Positions 61,474 to 64,000 of a DNA stretch of 64,000 bases are shown piece by piece. Positions within the stretch are counted from its first letter, which is position 1. Each line of letters begins with the position of its first letter. The DNA lies in contig NZ_CP083757.1 in assembly GCF_020149935.1 (NCBI RefSeq), forward strand, positions 434,001 through 498,000, given 5' to 3'. The stretch comes from Marinilongibacter aquaticus (GTDB taxonomy: Bacteria; Bacteroidota; Bacteroidia; Cytophagales; Spirosomataceae). The translations under genes were made by a program, and so were the position numbers. The notes beneath the pieces were generated by a model that worked only from the letters and a program-made list of their open reading frames with translations, had not been told where the DNA came from and did not search any database.

Positions 61474-62331
61474 ATGAACAAGCTCAAAATAGCTATCCAA
61501 AAATCTGGAAGGCTTAGCGACGATTCGGTCAAACTTTTTAAAGAGTGCGGCATCAAGTTTGAAGTGGGTAAATCCAAACTCAAATCAACCTCGAGAAATT
61601 TCCCTGCCGATTTCCTTTTCCTTCGCGACGACGACATTCCCGGTTACGTGGAAGATGGCGTGGCCGATCTGGGTATTGTAGGGAAAAACGTACTCGTGGA
61701 ATACGGAAACGATGTAGAAAGCATAAAAGAGCTTGGTTTCTCAAAATGCCGCTTGTCTTTGGCTGTGCCGCGTGAAGTAGAGTATCCGGGCGTAGAGTAT
61801 TTCCAAGGCAAGAGCATCGCCACCTCTTATCCCAATTTATTGGGTCAATACTTGAAAGGAAAGGGTGTAGATGCCCATGTGCATCAAATCAGTGGATCGG
61901 TAGAGATTGCCCCGGGTATCGGGCTGGCCGAAGGTGTGTGCGACATCGTGAGCACAGGCGGCACCTTGCTGAGCAATGGACTCAAAGAAGTGGAAACCAT
62001 TTTCAAATCAGAGGCCGTCTTGATCGCCAACAATAAGTTGAGCGATGAGAAAAAAGAACTTTTGGAGAAATTGCTTTTCCGAATCAATGCCGTACAAACG
62101 GCCCAAAACCATAAGTATGTGCTCCTCAATGCTCCAAACGACAAGTTGCAGCAAATAATTGAGCTTATGCCCGGTATGCGAAGCCCCACCATCACGCCAT
62201 TGGCACAAGAAGGCTGGAGTTCTATCCACTCGGTTATAAAAGAAAGCGATTTTTGGGAAAACATCGAAACCCTAAGAAAATGGGGTGCAGAAGGTATTTT
62301 GGTTATACCTATCGAAAAAATGATTTCATAA
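61474..62331 (+). CDS. hisG: ATP phosphoribosyltransferase, long form
   Basis: 285 residues, first step of histidine synthesis. DFLFLRDDDIPGYVEDGVAD, GVCDIVSTGGTLLSNGL (PRPP binding) and a C-terminal ACT-like regulatory domain about 210-285 (PGMRSPTITPLAQEGWSSIHS) for histidine feedback. Long form, so no HisZ needed. hisD follows after 2 bp. Confidence 0.95.
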   Translation: MNKLKIAIQKSGRLSDDSVKLFKECGIKFEVGKSKLKSTSRNFPADFLFLRDDDIPGYVEDGVADLGIVGKNVLVEYGNDVESIKELGFSKCRLSLAVPREVEYPGVEYFQGKSIATSYPNLLGQYLKGKGVDAHVHQISGSVEIAPGIGLAEGVCDIVSTGGTLLSNGLKEVETIFKSEAVLIANNKLSDEKKELLEKLLFRINAVQTAQNHKYVLLNAPNDKLQQIIELMPGMRSPTITPLAQEGWSSIHSVIKESDFWENIETLRKWGAEGILVIPIEKMIS

Positions 62332-62333
62332 AT

Positions 62334-63599
62334 ATGCAAGTATACAGCAATCCGGATAGGCGTGAATGGACATCGATTTTGGCTAGACCCACTTTGGATT
62401 TCGCCGAAATAGAGGGCAAGGTTCAACCTATTCTGGACGCCGTGATAAAGCAAGGCGATGAAGCCCTTCGGCATTATGCACTCGAATTCGACAATGTATT
62501 GCTGAATGAATTCGAACTTTCGAAAAGCGAATTGGAAAAAGCAGGAGAGCAAATCCCCGAAAAGCTGAAAGAGGCCATTCATGTAGCCTTTCAAAACGTA
62601 TCGAAATTCCATAAAGCCCAAGAGCAAGCTCCCGAGGTCATAGAAACCATGCCCGGTGTGTCTTGCTGGCGAAAATCCGTGGGCATTGAGAAAGTTGGCA
62701 TCTATATTCCGGGTGGAACTGCTCCGCTTTTTTCGACCGTACTGATGTTGGGTATCCCAGCCAAATTGGCGGGATGCAAAGAGATTGTGCTCTGCTCGCC
62801 GAGCAATCACCCCGCTATTTTATATGCGGCCCACCTCGTAGGTGTCACGCGTTTTTTCCGAATTGGTGGAGCTCAGGCTATCGCAGCAATGGCCTATGGC
62901 ACGGAGAGCGTACCAAAAGTGTACAAAATTTTCGGGCCGGGAAACCAATATGTAACCGCCGCCAAACAATTGGTGAACAAAACAGGCACGGCGATTGATA
63001 TGCCCGCAGGCCCTTCAGAAGTGGCCGTTTATGCCGATGAAACCGCCGAAGCCGAATTTGTGGCCGCCGATTTGCTTTCGCAAGCCGAACACGGTTTCGA
63101 CAGCCAGGTGGTGTTGGTATGCGATACAGAGGCCGTTTATAAGGCAATAGAAAAGGAATTGACCGAGCAACTGGCCGTTTTGCCCCGCAGGGATTTCGCA
63201 GAAAAGTCCATATCGAACTCTAAAGCGATAATTCTGGAAAAGAAAGAAGAAGCCATTGATCTGCTGAATGCTTACGCGGCCGAACACCTTATCCTGAGTA
63301 TTCGGGATGCAGAAGTGGTGTTGGAACAAATAAGCAACGCGGGTTCGGTATTTCTTGGGAACTATACGCCAGAGTCTTGCGGCGACTATGCTTCAGGCAC
63401 AAATCACACATTGCCAACCAATGGTTTTGCCAAAGCCTATTCGGGAGTATCCCTGGACAGTTTCGTGAAGAAGATCACGGTTCAGAAAATTACCGCCGAA
63501 GGTTTGAAGAATTTGGGGCCCCATGTAGAAGAGATGGCCAAAGCCGAATCTTTGGATGGCCATGCCAATGCCGTGAGCTTGCGGTTGAGAAAGTTGTAA
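62334..63599 (+). CDS. hisD: Histidinol dehydrogenase
   Basis: 421 residues from ATG 62334. [34 protein letters not shown] and the Zn-binding [14 protein letters not shown]. Performs the final two NAD-dependent oxidations to histidine. Other his genes are not in the window. Confidence 0.96.
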   Translation: MQVYSNPDRREWTSILARPTLDFAEIEGKVQPILDAVIKQGDEALRHYALEFDNVLLNEFELSKSELEKAGEQIPEKLKEAIHVAFQNVSKFHKAQEQAPEVIETMPGVSCWRKSVGIEKVGIYIPGGTAPLFSTVLMLGIPAKLAGCKEIVLCSPSNHPAILYAAHLVGVTRFFRIGGAQAIAAMAYGTESVPKVYKIFGPGNQYVTAAKQLVNKTGTAIDMPAGPSEVAVYADETAEAEFVAADLLSQAEHGFDSQVVLVCDTEAVYKAIEKELTEQLAVLPRRDFAEKSISNSKAIILEKKEEAIDLLNAYAAEHLILSIRDAEVVLEQISNAGSVFLGNYTPESCGDYASGTNHTLPTNGFAKAYSGVSLDSFVKKITVQKITAEGLKNLGPHVEEMAKAESLDGHANAVSLRLRKL

Positions 63600-63675
63600 G
63601 ACCGAGTAGGCTCAGGTATTGAATGGACTGCTGTGTCGACTTTAATTTTTGTTGAACCCTTAAAAACGACATCAA

Positions 63676-63912
63676 ATGTTCGAAGAAAAAGACCATGTAC
63701 TATACAGGAAGTTTACTTTTTCCGATTTCAGCGAGGCTTTTGCCTTTATGACCCGCGTGGCCATTCTTGCCGAAAAGTATAATCACCATCCTACGTGGAG
63801 CAATACCTACAATGTGGTGGAAATCAGTTTGACCACGCACGACGCGGGCAATAAAGTAACCGAAAAAGACAAGCATTTGGCTAAGGAAATTGAGAAACTC
63901 ATTCAGTCATAA
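63676..63912 (+). CDS. Pterin-4a-carbinolamine dehydratase
   Basis: 78 residues, short form. [25 protein letters not shown] contains the HHP and NVV motifs of the PCD/DCoH family; recycling of pterin cofactor after aromatic hydroxylation. Gap of 76 bp after hisD; may be a separate unit. Confidence 0.9.
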   Translation: MFEEKDHVLYRKFTFSDFSEAFAFMTRVAILAEKYNHHPTWSNTYNVVEISLTTHDAGNKVTEKDKHLAKEIEKLIQS

Positions 63913-64000
63913 TGCATTGAATGTGTATGACTTAGTGGATAACGTGTGCATATCTGGTGGATTAATTGCGAAAAACATTAGCGTACATTTCGAGAATATT

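Noticed and set aside
1-64000. CRISPR, insertion sequence, prophage or integrase
   Set aside because: No repeat-spacer pattern, transposase or phage gene could be recognised on either strand.

Overview
The window reads as chromosome of a Bacteroidota bacterium, most likely of the order Cytophagales. The evidence is a SusC/SusD pair (42871-47470), a subtilase with a C-terminal type IX secretion sorting domain (39088-40710), WbqC, DUF4105, DUF2911 and FeoB-type Cys-rich membrane proteins typical of the phylum, almost no Shine-Dalgarno sequences, and at least ten upstream matches to the Bacteroidota -7 promoter element TAnnTTTG. Base composition is moderate except for a visibly AT-rich stretch at 32.3-34.7 kb and the AT-rich intergenic region at 42.5-42.9 kb. 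I found no tRNA, rRNA, CRISPR array, insertion sequence or phage gene. The window is mostly ordinary core and accessory chromosome.

Layout. 0-2.9 kb: three exported enzymes (RidA-like with a Tat-type signal, a dihydroorotase-like amidohydrolase, an RraA-like protein). 2.9-14.2 kb: drug and stress export. MarR with an MFS pump, an ABC-F ATPase behind a leader containing a 19-codon upstream ORF, and a TolC/RND/adaptor operon divergent from a LytS/LytTR two-component system with a palindromic site between them. 14.2-15.5 kb: DoxX-like protein divergent from an HxlR regulator over a clear palindromic operator, then a hypothetical. 15.7-23.3 kb: exported sulfatase, small Cys-rich membrane protein, DinB/YfiT, inositol monophosphatase, DUF4105, ClpC, WbqC. 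23.4-28.7 kb: a large repeat-containing OmpA-family protein, a frameshifted secreted protein, and the truA/GNAT/threonylcarbamoyl-AMP synthase operon. 28.9-32.3 kb: nucleoside transporter, RsuA-family pseudouridine synthase, fumC.

32.3-34.7 kb is the AT-rich patch with a lipoprotein, a small barrel-like protein and a twice-frameshifted membrane protein. 34.7-39.1 kb: small secreted protein, beta-propeller lipoprotein, HEAT-repeat (AlkD-like) protein, SPL-type radical SAM protein, DUF2911, NUDIX. 39.1-42.5 kb: T9SS subtilase, GtrA, mnmA. 42.9-47.5 kb: an orphan SusCD pair. 47.5-51.5 kb: NTF2-like, YdeI and alpha/beta hydrolase operon, then a reductase with a coupled AraC regulator. 51.8-54.0 kb: degenerate TrpF-like protein, PspC and LiaF-like envelope-stress proteins. 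54.0-58.0 kb: LolC/E-type permease, NamZ-type muramidase (DUF1343), guaA. 58.0-61.3 kb: WecA/MraY-family sugar-phosphate transferase, WcaF-like acetyltransferase, fungal-type prephenate dehydrogenase and a 40-residue membrane protein. 61.4-63.9 kb: hisG, hisD and pterin carbinolamine dehydratase behind a near-consensus promoter.

Themes: envelope maintenance and export (RND, MFS, ABC-F, LolC/E, PspC/LiaF, OmpA, NamZ, WecA-like) mixed with housekeeping genes. No single gene cluster is an obvious new defence or secretion system. The most unusual signals are the ABC-F leader ORF, the two palindromic operators, the AT-rich patch with homopolymer frameshifts, the HEAT/radical-SAM pair and the exported RidA/amidohydrolase/RraA set.
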